DNA of 64,000 nt from Flavobacteriales bacterium (GCA_016124845.1 WGMW01000029.1:1-64000), one strand, 5' to 3'. Positions 1 through 7,534 are shown, numbered from the stretch's first letter. The notes: generated from the letters alone by a model not told the origin. Numbers and translations: made by a program.

Positions 1-225
1 AAACAAAACGAAATATTTGTTTCGTATGCAGAGTCGCCAGCATCTGCAATAGGGAAAGAAAAAGCGTGGGAAATAATCAAAAAGCCTATTAAGCTATGAA
101 ATATCGGAATCAATCCTTTATAGGGAGACGTACGAAATAAAATAGGTTTTCAAATATATGGCGACTTAATACTTTGGTTTCAAATAATTGATTACGCAAA
201 AGTTAAGAAGAGACCAATAATATTC
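1..225 (+). pseudogene. 5' remnant of a PIN-like domain gene, broken by stops
   Basis: Frame 1 is open at the window edge and stops at TGA 97-99 and TAG 121-123. It then stays open from 124 into the next CDS. The stretch 157-225 encodes YGDLILWFQIIDYAK and the start of a PIIFVTNDVKEDWW block, which is the acidic core of PIN-like (PF18476/DUF4935-type) nucleases, so the coding frame clearly once extended upstream of the first usable start. Codons 93-137 in frame 3 (AMKYRN...) may be a frameshifted piece of the same gene. What 1-96 encodes (FVSYAESPASAIGKEKAW) I cannot assign; it may belong to the same gene or to a different upstream one. A sequencing error is an alternative to true decay. Confidence 0.5.
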
Positions 226-1056
226 GTGACTAATGATGTTAAAGAAGACTGGTGGCAGCATGATAGTGACGGTCAAAATAGCAACATACCAAGACACGAA
301 CTGTTATTTGAATTCAAAGACAAAAGCCAACAAAAGATTTGGTTTTATACGATTGACCGGCTCATTCATAAGTCCAATCAATACTTAGGTACTGCGGTTT
401 CCGATGAAGTAATTGAGGAAATTGAGAATGTCAATATCAGCAACATTGATCAAGAATGGCTAGAGTTGCTTCAAGATGCGTTGGATAATGATGAAGACGT
501 AAGGGCCAACCATAGATATAAATACAAAGGGAAATCCCTTGGGACTTGGTTAACGGGTATTGCTCAGCGAAATAAAGAGGACAAAAAACTCGACATCAGA
601 GCTGAAATTGAAGAACTTGGATTTGACTACAATCTAAGAGGTCGAACACCTGAAGCATCCACCAAACGATTTATTCGAAAACTAATTTCTGATGAGGATC
701 CTGTGAAAATGAATTATCAGAATTGGTTCAACAACATTATCGCACCAAAGAAAGATGACTTATCCGAAGAGACAATTGACAAGTTGAATCAGGTATGGGA
801 ACTGAAGTTTGACGAAGAGCGGTATTGGGAAATCCCATCAAAAATTAAGGATAGAGTTGATGATTGGAAATTATTCCGATATGATTCAGAGAGAAATCCA
901 AGAAACAAGTGGTCAACAAATGACCAAGAGATGGGTGACCTATACACTTGGGTACTTAAACGGAAGAAGTATTCAGAGTTTATGGAGCCAATTATTGACA
1001 GATTTGATTCTGAAGAGTTGGAAGAACTCAAAGCTGAGGGGTTTCCAATTAAATAA
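226..1056 (+). CDS. C-terminal part of a PIN-like (DUF4935-type) protein
   Basis: The longest intact ORF (276 aa, GTG start) begins inside the FVTNDVKEDWW motif of a PIN-like domain. This means the GTG is only the first possible start after the upstream stops, not a natural N-terminus. PIN-like proteins are metal-dependent RNases often found in defence or toxin contexts; here the N-terminal acidic residues lie outside this ORF, so activity is doubtful. Residues 95-135 (GKSLGTWL...QRNKEDKKL...LGFDY) and 235-275 (LYTWVLKRKKY...GFPIK) recall helicase-associated (HA) repeats, small helical nucleic-acid-binding units; this is a weak resemblance. The gene is AT-rich compared with everything after 1.8 kb. 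It ends 8 bp before an attC-like palindrome, which fits cargo of a mobile cassette. Confidence 0.6.
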   Translation: MTNDVKEDWWQHDSDGQNSNIPRHELLFEFKDKSQQKIWFYTIDRLIHKSNQYLGTAVSDEVIEEIENVNISNIDQEWLELLQDALDNDEDVRANHRYKYKGKSLGTWLTGIAQRNKEDKKLDIRAEIEELGFDYNLRGRTPEASTKRFIRKLISDEDPVKMNYQNWFNNIIAPKKDDLSEETIDKLNQVWELKFDEERYWEIPSKIKDRVDDWKLFRYDSERNPRNKWSTNDQEMGDLYTWVLKRKKYSEFMEPIIDRFDSEELEELKAEGFPIK

Positions 1057-1064
1057 CGATTGCA

Positions 1065-1187
1065 CAACATCTGCTATCAAAATAGGGCGTGACGACAGAT
1101 ACGCAAACCTTGGTTGTTTCTGCCAAGTTCAGTTTAGGCTGAAAGGTCAAAGGAGTTAAAGCCCTATTTTCATAGCAGTGACCGTTG
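1065..1187. repeat. attC-like structured palindrome between two orphan genes
   Basis: The left arm, CAAC (1065-1068) then CTGCTATCAAAATAGGGC (1071-1088), pairs with the right arm GCCCTATTTTCATAGCAG (1161-1178) followed by GTTG (1184-1187). The inner arms match at 17 of 18 positions. Between the inner stem and the outer CAAC/GTTG boxes the two sides have unequal unpaired lengths (2 against 5 nt). About 72 nt lie between the arms. This order (outer core box, asymmetric spacer, long stem with a mismatched base, variable terminal region) is that of integron attC recombination sites. No integrase is in the window. It could instead be a MITE-like element or an RNA hairpin. Confidence 0.5.
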
Positions 1188-1192
1188 GCGGT
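1184..1192 (+). repeat. Left terminal repeat GTTGGCGGT of the orphan-gene segment
   Basis: GTTGGCGGT is the exact inverse complement of ACCGCCAAC at 1803-1811. The two copies bracket the gene at 1250-1786 and both abut ATTA/TAAT-like flanks. The left copy overlaps the right end of the attC-like palindrome. Confidence 0.5.
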
Positions 1193-1249
1193 AATAAAAT
1201 GTGACATCTGCGCATGACCCTTTTTTTGAAGACATCAGACAAGGAAATT

Positions 1250-1786
1250 ATGGGGATTCGCAAGAAGATTGTCCTCGACAAGGCTATTCCTGCCTTGCAG
1301 AGAAATGGCTTTGACAAATCTCCATTTAGCGGTGCTGACTTTGGCTGGCATGGAAGTTTGGGGTATTTCTACGAACTATGTAGAATCACCGAAGGCTCTA
1401 TTCTTGAGACGGTGACAATTGAACTTGTCAAAAGAGATAAATGGATTAAAGTCTTTCTTAACGCATTCGAGTTAAATCCTGTCCTAAAATCGCTAAGCGA
1501 ATTAGATGGATTGGACGGAATACAGTTTAAGTTGCCACCAGCAAGTACCACTCAAATACGTGTGCATTCTGACGACATCAAAGGAATTCCGTTACTAAGT
1601 TGTGAGTTCATGGGCGACCTTCATAAACTTAAACGAAGCTACACTCAGCGTGGACAGAAAAGTGCGATTAGAAAGCTCGAATCACGGATTGAAAATGACA
1701 TGACCCACATCGACTTTTACTTTAGTAGATGGTACAAACTTCATCAACCACTTAGGACGACTTGGGAAGGAAAAACTGTTGAATGA
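1250..1786 (+). CDS. Hypothetical protein, probable cassette cargo
   Basis: The product is a 178-aa soluble protein with no signal peptide or membrane segment; I do not recognise a family. I place the start at ATG 1250 (MGIRKK...), with AAGGA seven bases upstream, rather than at the in-frame ATG 1214, which would add 12 residues. Residues such as FGWHGSLGYFYELCRI and DFYFSRWYKL give it an aromatic-rich alpha/beta look. The gene is AT-rich like its left neighbour and sits alone between inverted GTTGGCGGT/ACCGCCAAC motifs. The function is unknown; small orphan genes in such settings are often defence or toxin-antitoxin related, but nothing here shows that. Confidence 0.55.
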   Translation: MGIRKKIVLDKAIPALQRNGFDKSPFSGADFGWHGSLGYFYELCRITEGSILETVTIELVKRDKWIKVFLNAFELNPVLKSLSELDGLDGIQFKLPPASTTQIRVHSDDIKGIPLLSCEFMGDLHKLKRSYTQRGQKSAIRKLESRIENDMTHIDFYFSRWYKLHQPLRTTWEGKTVE

Positions 1787-1802
1787 AAAGAAAGAAATTA
1801 CT

Positions 1803-1811
1803 ACCGCCAAC
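1803..1811 (-). repeat. Right terminal repeat ACCGCCAAC of the orphan-gene segment
   Basis: This is the exact inverse complement of 1184-1192. It ends 5 bp before the stop codon of the convergent phosphodiesterase gene (1817). AT-rich DNA changes to chromosome-like composition here, so this is a good candidate for the right boundary of an insertion. Confidence 0.45.
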
Positions 1812-1816
1812 ACCCG

Positions 1817-2752
1817 CTACTGCGCCACAGCCTCCAACACAGGTTTTCCCACCCAGCAATCGGGGGCCTTGATGCCGAGAAGGTAGGCCAAGGTAGCGGC
1901 CGTATCGTAGGTTTTCACTTCGGCCTGTAGTTCTCCGTTCACCACACCTGTTCCCGTAAGAATCCATGGCACAAGGCGTTCTTCGGGCGTATCTCCTCCA
2001 TGCCCGTGGCCAATACCGCCATGGTCGGCCGTAATAAGAATAACGGTGCTTTCCAATTCGCCAGAGGCTTTTACCGCATTCACCAGTTTGTGGATCATGC
2101 GGTCGGTTTCGGCAACTGCTGCGTAGTAGGCAGGCGTTCCGTGGCCTTCGTGGTGCCCGGCATGGTCCACCAGGTCCAGATGCACGAACATGAGATCGGG
2201 TTTCTGTTTCTTAAAATAGTTGGAGGCCATGCGTGTAATGCCTTTGTAGCCTTTGTGAGCTGCCGCCTGCAACAGGCATGCATCGCGCTGGCGGTCGGTC
2301 ACACCCTTCTCAAACAAGCGGTTGTAGGCCAGCCAATCGTTGAAGCACGCGATCTTGGATTCCGGTCTCTGTCTCCGCAGCTCGCCAAAGATGGTGGGCC
2401 ACATGCCGCTGGGTTTGCCGTTCCCGTTCGTCCCTTGGCATTCCAGTTCAATGGTCTGCTTGTTGGGCATCCAATCGTTGGAAGTAACGCCATGCTTGTC
2501 GGGTCCCGCGCCCATGATCATACTCGCCCAGTTGGGGCTGCTGCTGGTGGGCAGAACGGCCTCGCACTTGAACGTGTACGCGGCCACTTTCAGGATGCTG
2601 TCGATGGTCGGGGTTTCGGCCTTGTGCACGCCATCGGGGCTCATGCCGTCCACACCGATCACGATCACGTGTTTGATGGGTGGTTTTTGGGCCATCACGA
2701 AAACAGGAAAAAGGAGCAAGAAGCAGAACGGTAGCCACCGCACAATCTTCAT
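1817..2752 (-). CDS. Alkaline-phosphatase superfamily phosphodiesterase / nucleotide pyrophosphatase, exported
   Basis: The product (311 aa) belongs to the type I phosphodiesterase/nucleotide pyrophosphatase family (PF01663), which hydrolyses phosphodiester or pyrophosphate bonds with two bound metals. A signal peptide spans about residues 1-21 (hydrophobic core, cut near VMA-Q). Metal-site motifs are visible: VIGVDGM with D35, the nucleophile region PTSSSPNWASM, HLDLVDHAGHH, and ITADHGGIGHGHGGD. I chose the start at 2752 because it precedes the signal peptide; an in-frame extension to 2950 runs through an intergenic repeat and into the ALDH gene. It is probably periplasmic, acting on nucleotides or phosphodiesters; the substrate cannot be read from the sequence. 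It lies downstream of the aldehyde dehydrogenase on the same strand with a gap of about 100 bp. Confidence 0.85.
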   Translation of the reverse strand: MKIVRWLPFCFLLLFPVFVMAQKPPIKHVIVIGVDGMSPDGVHKAETPTIDSILKVAAYTFKCEAVLPTSSSPNWASMIMGAGPDKHGVTSNDWMPNKQTIELECQGTNGNGKPSGMWPTIFGELRRQRPESKIACFNDWLAYNRLFEKGVTDRQRDACLLQAAAHKGYKGITRMASNYFKKQKPDLMFVHLDLVDHAGHHEGHGTPAYYAAVAETDRMIHKLVNAVKASGELESTVILITADHGGIGHGHGGDTPEERLVPWILTGTGVVNGELQAEVKTYDTAATLAYLLGIKAPDCWVGKPVLEAVAQ

Positions 2753-2754
2753 CT

Positions 2755-2800
2755 GTCTTTCTGAGGAACGAAGAATCTCAAAAAAAAGAGAGACGCTTCC
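2755..2800. repeat. Dispersed Bacteroidota-type intergenic repeat
   Basis: On the minus strand this reads as a run containing AGATTCTTCGTTCCTCAG, a sequence I recognise as a common intergenic repeat in Bacteroidota genomes. It fills most of the gap between the phosphodiesterase and ALDH genes and is followed by a related CTTCCTTCGTC stretch. Only one copy is visible in this window. Confidence 0.4.
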
Positions 2801-2855
2801 TTCGTCAGCGAAACAAAACGGTTCAGAGTAACAGGTTCTGTTCACTATTCGCCTA

Positions 2856-4271
2856 TCAGCGAAGCAGCCACTTGGCAGCCATCTTAATGAAGTTGGTCTT
2901 GCCCGTTGTGTAAGGCGGGTATTTCTGCGCCACATCGCCAAGGAAGGCACGTGTCATTACCGGCTTTTTGTGCGAGAAGGTGTCGAAACCGAGCTTGCCG
3001 TTGTAGGCACCCATACCGCTGTTCCCTACTCCACCGAAAGGCAGATTCGGTTGTCCGGCATGCACCATCGTTTCGTTCACACAGATGGCACCCGAAGAGG
3101 TTTCGTTCATCAAACGCTTGCGCAATTTGCTGTCGTTAGAGAACAGGTACATGGCCAGCGGACGCTCGCCTGCATTGATGTGGTTGACGACCTCATCGAA
3201 ATTGTCGTACCCGATAATTGGCATCACCGGCCCGAAGATCTCTTCCTGCATGGAAGGGTGATCCATACTCACGTTATCAATCACGGTTGGTGCGATATAC
3301 TTGGTGGAAGCATCCGTAACGCCACCAATGATGATGTCGCCTGTCAGCATCTTGCTCACACGGTTAAAGTGCTTGTCGCTGATGATGCGGCCAAGGTCTT
3401 CCGATGGCTTATCGGCCGGACCGAAGAACTCGGTGATGTAATGCTTCACACGACCAAGGAATTTCTCCTTGATCTTGTTGTTCACGTAGATGTAATCGGG
3501 CGCAATGCAGGTCTGTCCCGCATTCTGGAATTTGCCCCACACCAAACGCTTGGCGGCAATGTCCACATTGATGTTGGTGTCGATGATGCAAGGGCTCTTT
3601 CCGCCCAACTCCAAGGTTACCGGAGTCAAATGCTTGGCTGCCGCCTGATAGACGATCCGTCCGATCTCGGTACCTCCGGTGAACAGCAGGTAATCGAAAC
3701 GCTCTTTCAGTAGCTCGCCCGTTTCAGGAACGCCTCCTTCCACACAAACGATGTATTCCGGGTCGAACGTGTCTTTGATCAGGTCCGCAATGGCCTTGCT
3801 ACAGTTCGGAGAAATTTCTGATGGCTTCACAACAGCCGTGTTTCCTGCGGCCATAGCGCCCAAAAGCGGCCCGAAAAGGTTCTTCACCGGATAGTTCCAA
3901 GGTGCAATGATGAGCGTGACGCCATACGGCTCAGGCACGATCATGGACGATCCCGGCTGAAAGAACAATGGCGTGGCCACGCGTTCCGGCTCCATCCAAT
4001 CATCCAAATGGCGCAGATAGTGATCGATCTCTGCAACGGTCACTTCAATTTCCGTTGTAAACGCCTCCTGTTCCGGTTTGTGAAGATCGGCCCAAAGCGC
4101 ATCCAACAGGCTTTTTTCATGCTTGCGGAAAGCATCTTTCAATTTGTTCAACTGGCGTTTTCTGAACCCTGCCGACTTGGTGGCGTGTGTCCAGAAATAA
4201 TCGCGCTGCTTCTGAACAAGGGCTGAATATGCGGTGCCGGTGGCCGGCTTTTCGAGAACTGCTTCTGACAT
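2856..4271 (-). CDS. Aldehyde dehydrogenase, fatty-aldehyde (ALDH3) type
   Basis: The product (471 aa) is an NAD(P)-dependent aldehyde dehydrogenase that oxidises aldehydes to acids. Visible motifs are APWNYP (Asn near 126), LELGGKSP with the general base E221, and NAGQTC with the nucleophile C255. The short length and the C-terminal layout with NLPFGGVGNSGMG and FSHKKPV fit the ALDH3/fatty-aldehyde branch rather than the ~500-aa ALDH1/2 branch. ATG 4271 is used; a TTG at 4277 would overlap the upstream stop. It begins two bases after the DUF962/Mpo1 gene, so the two are surely co-transcribed. Together they match the last steps of long-chain-base or 2-hydroxy-fatty-acid alpha-oxidation known from yeast (Hfd1, Mpo1). 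That pathway role is inference. Confidence 0.88.
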   Translation of the reverse strand: MSEAVLEKPATGTAYSALVQKQRDYFWTHATKSAGFRKRQLNKLKDAFRKHEKSLLDALWADLHKPEQEAFTTEIEVTVAEIDHYLRHLDDWMEPERVATPLFFQPGSSMIVPEPYGVTLIIAPWNYPVKNLFGPLLGAMAAGNTAVVKPSEISPNCSKAIADLIKDTFDPEYIVCVEGGVPETGELLKERFDYLLFTGGTEIGRIVYQAAAKHLTPVTLELGGKSPCIIDTNINVDIAAKRLVWGKFQNAGQTCIAPDYIYVNNKIKEKFLGRVKHYITEFFGPADKPSEDLGRIISDKHFNRVSKMLTGDIIIGGVTDASTKYIAPTVIDNVSMDHPSMQEEIFGPVMPIIGYDNFDEVVNHINAGERPLAMYLFSNDSKLRKRLMNETSSGAICVNETMVHAGQPNLPFGGVGNSGMGAYNGKLGFDTFSHKKPVMTRAFLGDVAQKYPPYTTGKTNFIKMAAKWLLR

Positions 4272-4273
4272 GA

Positions 4274-4741
4274 TCAATATTTAATACCGAGTTTATTGTA
4301 GAGTTTGACCAATACCCACATTGGTCCAACAAGGAAGAATTCGAGGTCTTTGAAAAACGATGGCTTTTTGCCTTCGATCTTGTGTCCTACCAATTGGAAC
4401 ACCCACGAAACGACAAAAATGGCCAAGGAGAATATCCAAATGCTGATCGGGCCGTGGTACAGGTAGCACAGGACCATCCCCACCGCAGTTACGGAAATGA
4501 TGCCTACTGCTACGGCAAACGATATGGAGAGGTAATACGCGAACACCAGCACCGCCACGATCATGGCCACATTCAGCGGTTCGCCACCGAGGAAACTGAG
4601 TTCAACAGGAAGTTTCACATCCCACAGAATTCCAATGGCACTCAGAAAAATAAGCGGAACAAAAATGTTGTGAATGACCTGATTGGTGTCATTCTGATGG
4701 CTTTCGCGATACTCACCGAGCAGGCGATCGATCTTTGACAT
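4274..4741 (-). CDS. DUF962 / Mpo1-like 2-hydroxy fatty acid dioxygenase
   Basis: The product (155 aa) is of the DUF962 (PF06127) family. Yeast Mpo1 in this family is an Fe(II)-dependent dioxygenase that shortens 2-hydroxy fatty acids by one carbon. The sequence shows HNIFVPLIF near residue 24 and GHKIEGKKPSFFKDLEFF near 119, with His residues that are the candidate metal ligands. Three to four hydrophobic segments (about 27-45, 57-75, 76-95, 99-117) make it an integral membrane protein. The family usually measures 150-200 aa, so it is complete. It is first in an operon with the aldehyde dehydrogenase. A TAACTTTA sequence upstream (near 4770) is one base from the -7 consensus. Confidence 0.82.
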   Translation of the reverse strand: MSKIDRLLGEYRESHQNDTNQVIHNIFVPLIFLSAIGILWDVKLPVELSFLGGEPLNVAMIVAVLVFAYYLSISFAVAVGIISVTAVGMVLCYLYHGPISIWIFSLAIFVVSWVFQLVGHKIEGKKPSFFKDLEFFLVGPMWVLVKLYNKLGIKY

Positions 4742-4823
4742 AATGGAAATTGATTTTTGAATTCAGGTAAAGTTAGGGACTTTGCGCTGTTTAACTCGTT
4801 AAGCCGCTGCTAAATTTAGCCCG

Positions 4824-5972
4824 ATGCAACATCTAACCAAAAGTTTTAGCCATCTGTTCGGCAAAGCCGAAAATATCCAAGGATTTTTCTCCCCTGGCAG
4901 GGTCAATCTCATTGGGGAACACATCGATTATGTGGGAGGATTGGTGATGCCCATGGCCATCTCATTGGGAATAACCGCTTTGGCAAGAAAGAATTTTCCT
5001 GACAGGTTTCGCATCCATTCCACCGATTTCGAGGAAACCGTTCTATTCGACCTCGATCACCTCCCTACTTCAAAGCAAGATCATTGGAGCGATTTCGCGC
5101 TTGGAGTGATCCTGCATCTGAAAAGCGGGGGAATGGAAATTTCAGGATGCGACATTCTACTGGACAGCAACCTACCAAAAGGCTCCGGGCTTTCTTCTTC
5201 GGCTGCGCTGGAAGTGCTCGTCTATTACACGCTTTGCCGACTTCATGGAATTGAACCCGACCGCACGCAAATGTCATTGGATTGCCAGAAGATCGAGAAT
5301 GAGTTTATTGGTGTGAACTGCGGCATCATGGATCAGTTTGCGGTTGCAAACGGAAAGGCCGGCCACGCCATGCTGCTCGATTGCAACTCTCTTGATTGCG
5401 AACACGTGCCGCTTGATCTTGGCAACCACTCATTGCTCATCATCAACAGCAAGAAGCCAAGAGCCTTGGCCGAAAGTGCCTACAACCAACGCAGGGCGGA
5501 ATGTGCCGAAGCCTTGCGAATCATCCGGCAGCATCGCCCTATGCAGAACTTGGTGGAAGCCAACGAAACAGACCTCGAACTGCTACATGATCCGATTCTC
5601 AAACAGCGAACGCGACATGCTTTTACCGAGAATCAACGCGTCAATAAATCGGCTGAAGCTCTCCGAAGCGGTAACCTTATACGGTTCGGGGCGTTGATGT
5701 CGGCTTCACATATTTCCTTACGAGACGATTGTGAGGTTTCCTGCGCGGAGCTTGACCTGATCGTAGCAACACTCTTGGAAAGCGAGAATTGCCTCGGAGC
5801 ACGGATGACCGGAGCCGGATTCGGTGGTTGCTGCATCGCCTTGGTAAGATCAAATGCCATCGAAAGCATCTCATCCGAACTAAAAAACAGCTACCAAAAG
5901 ATGTTTGGCCACGCCCCGGAATTCTACACGTGCGCACCGTCAGTTGGCGTACATCAGTTACTTGATGTTTAA
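4824..5972 (+). CDS. galK: Galactokinase
   Basis: GalK (382 aa, normal length) phosphorylates galactose to galactose-1-phosphate with ATP in the Leloir pathway; it acts in the cytoplasm. The galactokinase signature GRVNLIGEHIDY is at 25-36, the GHMP ATP-binding motif PKGSGLSSSAALE at 118-130, and the GHMP C-terminal motif MTGAGFGGC at 328-336. The gene stands alone: no galT, galM or galE is next to it, and the upstream gene is divergent. The start ATG follows TAAATTTA by five bases, a near-consensus -7 element, so the mRNA may have little or no leader. Confidence 0.95.
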   Translation: MQHLTKSFSHLFGKAENIQGFFSPGRVNLIGEHIDYVGGLVMPMAISLGITALARKNFPDRFRIHSTDFEETVLFDLDHLPTSKQDHWSDFALGVILHLKSGGMEISGCDILLDSNLPKGSGLSSSAALEVLVYYTLCRLHGIEPDRTQMSLDCQKIENEFIGVNCGIMDQFAVANGKAGHAMLLDCNSLDCEHVPLDLGNHSLLIINSKKPRALAESAYNQRRAECAEALRIIRQHRPMQNLVEANETDLELLHDPILKQRTRHAFTENQRVNKSAEALRSGNLIRFGALMSASHISLRDDCEVSCAELDLIVATLLESENCLGARMTGAGFGGCCIALVRSNAIESISSELKNSYQKMFGHAPEFYTCAPSVGVHQLLDV

Positions 5973-6009
5973 ATTATCTTTAACCCCACTTAACACACAA
6001 AATCTTACC

Positions 6010-7251
6010 ATGAAAAGAATTTTTACTCTTCTGATGCTGACGTTCTCCATGTCGGCTGTTGTAATGGCGCAGTCCTCCGAATGTGATGGAACGCGCTATG
6101 TGGATTACAATGCATTTCCCAACGTTGATGTAACGAGCGGAGTGACCTTTGGGAGCAATACTGCTTTGGGCGGTGGTCAGGTCGATCTGAAAATGGACGT
6201 TTATGAACCTGCGGGCGATAATTTCGACAGCCGTCCAGTGATCATCTTGGCTTTCGGTGGCTCATTCATTGGCGGTCAGCGCAGCGATATGGAATTCCTC
6301 TGCCGGATATTCGCCAAACTGGGATATGTGGCCATTGCACCGGATTACCGCGTAGGTTTCTTCCTTCCAAATCAGGTTACTACCACTTTGGCGGTAATGC
6401 GCTCCATGCACGACATCAAAGGATGTGTTCGCTATTTGCGTAAAACCGTTGCTGAAGATGGGAATCCTTACGGTATCGACTCTCAGCGCATCATTGTAAG
6501 CGGAATCTCGGCCGGTGCCATCGGATCTATCCATGCTGCTTATCTTGACAAAGACTCAGAGGTGCCGTCCTATATGGCCAACGACACGGCCGGGCTCGGT
6601 GGTGTTGAAGGAAACAGCGGATCTCCCGGTTATTCCAGCCAGCCGTATGCGGTAATGAGTTTCAGCGGAACCATTGGCGACACCAGCTGGATCGAGCAGG
6701 GCGACATTCCCATTAGCAGCATTCATGATGAATTGGACAATGTGGTTCCTTACGGCACCACCGAAGTTTCCGTATCTGGTTTCCCTACAGGTCTGGTTGC
6801 TTCAGGTAGCAAGGACATTCACATCAGGGCGGAAAATTTGGGAATTGACAACTGCCTGCTCACCTACCGCGGTGTACAGGGGCACGTGGCATACTTCTCC
6901 AACGGGGTCGATCAGCAGGCCATTGACTTTGCACGCGATTTCTGCATGAACATGGTCTGTACCGGAGGCTCCGACTGCCATAGTGTAGACGCAGTAACGG
7001 AAGGAAATGGCATCAGCGAGATTGACCGAAACAGCATTGAGGTTTACCCGAACCCAACAGATGGCGTCCTCACTTTTACCATGGATGAAACCTCAACGGT
7101 TGAGGTACTTGATGCAACAGGAAGAGTGGTTCTTTCAGGCTCCTTGACCATCGGAAAAAACAGATTGGACGTGAGCGCGCTTCCAACAGGCTTTTACACG
7201 CTCCGCACCATCGGCAAAACCATCAGCACGGCTCCGTTCATCAAAAAATAA
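6010..7251 (+). CDS. Secreted alpha/beta hydrolase with T9SS sorting domain
   Basis: The product (413 aa) has a signal peptide at 1-20 (VVMA-Q). The alpha/beta-hydrolase core has an FGGSFIGG oxyanion region near 82-89, the nucleophile elbow GISAG with S167, an acidic candidate in SSIHDELD, and His in GVQGHVAYF. It resembles carboxylesterase/lipase-type enzymes (BD-FAE-like); the substrate is unknown. Residues from about 340 on (VYPNPTDGVLTF ... LPTGFYTLR) form a type-A T9SS C-terminal domain (TIGR04183), so the enzyme should cross the outer membrane and be anchored or released. I start it at ATG 6010, in front of the signal peptide; a longer frame from 5905 overlaps galK. A strong terminator follows immediately. 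Confidence 0.88.
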   Translation: MKRIFTLLMLTFSMSAVVMAQSSECDGTRYVDYNAFPNVDVTSGVTFGSNTALGGGQVDLKMDVYEPAGDNFDSRPVIILAFGGSFIGGQRSDMEFLCRIFAKLGYVAIAPDYRVGFFLPNQVTTTLAVMRSMHDIKGCVRYLRKTVAEDGNPYGIDSQRIIVSGISAGAIGSIHAAYLDKDSEVPSYMANDTAGLGGVEGNSGSPGYSSQPYAVMSFSGTIGDTSWIEQGDIPISSIHDELDNVVPYGTTEVSVSGFPTGLVASGSKDIHIRAENLGIDNCLLTYRGVQGHVAYFSNGVDQQAIDFARDFCMNMVCTGGSDCHSVDAVTEGNGISEIDRNSIEVYPNPTDGVLTFTMDETSTVEVLDATGRVVLSGSLTIGKNRLDVSALPTGFYTLRTIGKTISTAPFIKK

Positions 7252-7273
7252 TTGCTCTGAATTTGAGCACAAA

Positions 7274-7306
7274 GCCTCCGAGATAATTGGTCTCGGAGGC
7301 TTTTTT
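7274..7306 (+). terminator. Rho-independent terminator after the hydrolase gene
   Basis: A perfect 10-bp stem, GCCTCCGAGA/TCTCGGAGGC, is followed by TTTTTT at 7301-7306, 22 bp after the stop codon. Confidence 0.93.
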
Positions 7307-7353
7307 GTTTGCGCACAGACAATAAACCGAAAGCCCCGCGTTACTACTGAACA

Positions 7354-7498
7354 AACCTTTGCATAGCGGGTTTTATTCTGAGCCGATGGGCGAAGTGATA
7401 CGCAAATGCTGGTCGTTTTACTTGGTTTATTGGTTGATCGAGTTATCATTAGACCATCGGCATGCCCCCGCACACAAATTGTGTGCGGGGGTTCTTTT
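7354..7498 (+). ncRNA. Candidate small RNA ending in an orphan terminator
   Basis: The 337-bp gap between the hydrolase and the next gene holds no convincing ORF. It does contain AACCTTTG (7354-7361, one base off the -7 consensus), an 8-bp stem GCCGATGG/CCATCGGC (7382-7389 with 7454-7461) enclosing 64 nt, and directly after it a strong terminator (7465-7498). The hydrolase already has its own terminator at 7274, so this second one implies a separate short transcript of roughly 130 nt. I cannot match it to a known RNA family. It does not fold as a tRNA: there is no T-arm consensus. Confidence 0.3.
7465..7498 (+). terminator. Orphan Rho-independent terminator
   Basis: A perfect 11-bp stem, CCCCCGCACAC/GTGTGCGGGGG, with a 5-nt loop is followed by TTCTTTTTA. 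No protein gene ends in front of it on the plus strand. There is no A-run on the other side, so it works in the plus direction only. Confidence 0.88.
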
Positions 7499-7534
7499 TA
7501 ACGCAATGCTGTTAACAAGTGTATTGCAATGGGC

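Noticed and set aside
2000-2734. 244-aa plus-strand ORF
   Set aside because: It lies wholly antisense to the phosphodiesterase gene, whose metal-site motifs and signal peptide prove the minus frame; the product is low-quality His/Gly/Val-rich sequence.
1817-2950. 377-aa version of the phosphodiesterase
   Set aside because: The first 66 residues come from an intergenic repeat and from antisense ALDH sequence; the signal peptide begins at 2752.
2970-3713. 247-aa plus-strand ORF
   Set aside because: Antisense shadow of the aldehyde dehydrogenase gene, whose catalytic motifs are intact.
7382-7461. tRNA-like fold
   Set aside because: The terminal stem has 8 bp and the length is near 80 nt, but there is no T-arm GTTCRA motif, no D-arm pattern and no credible anticodon stem.
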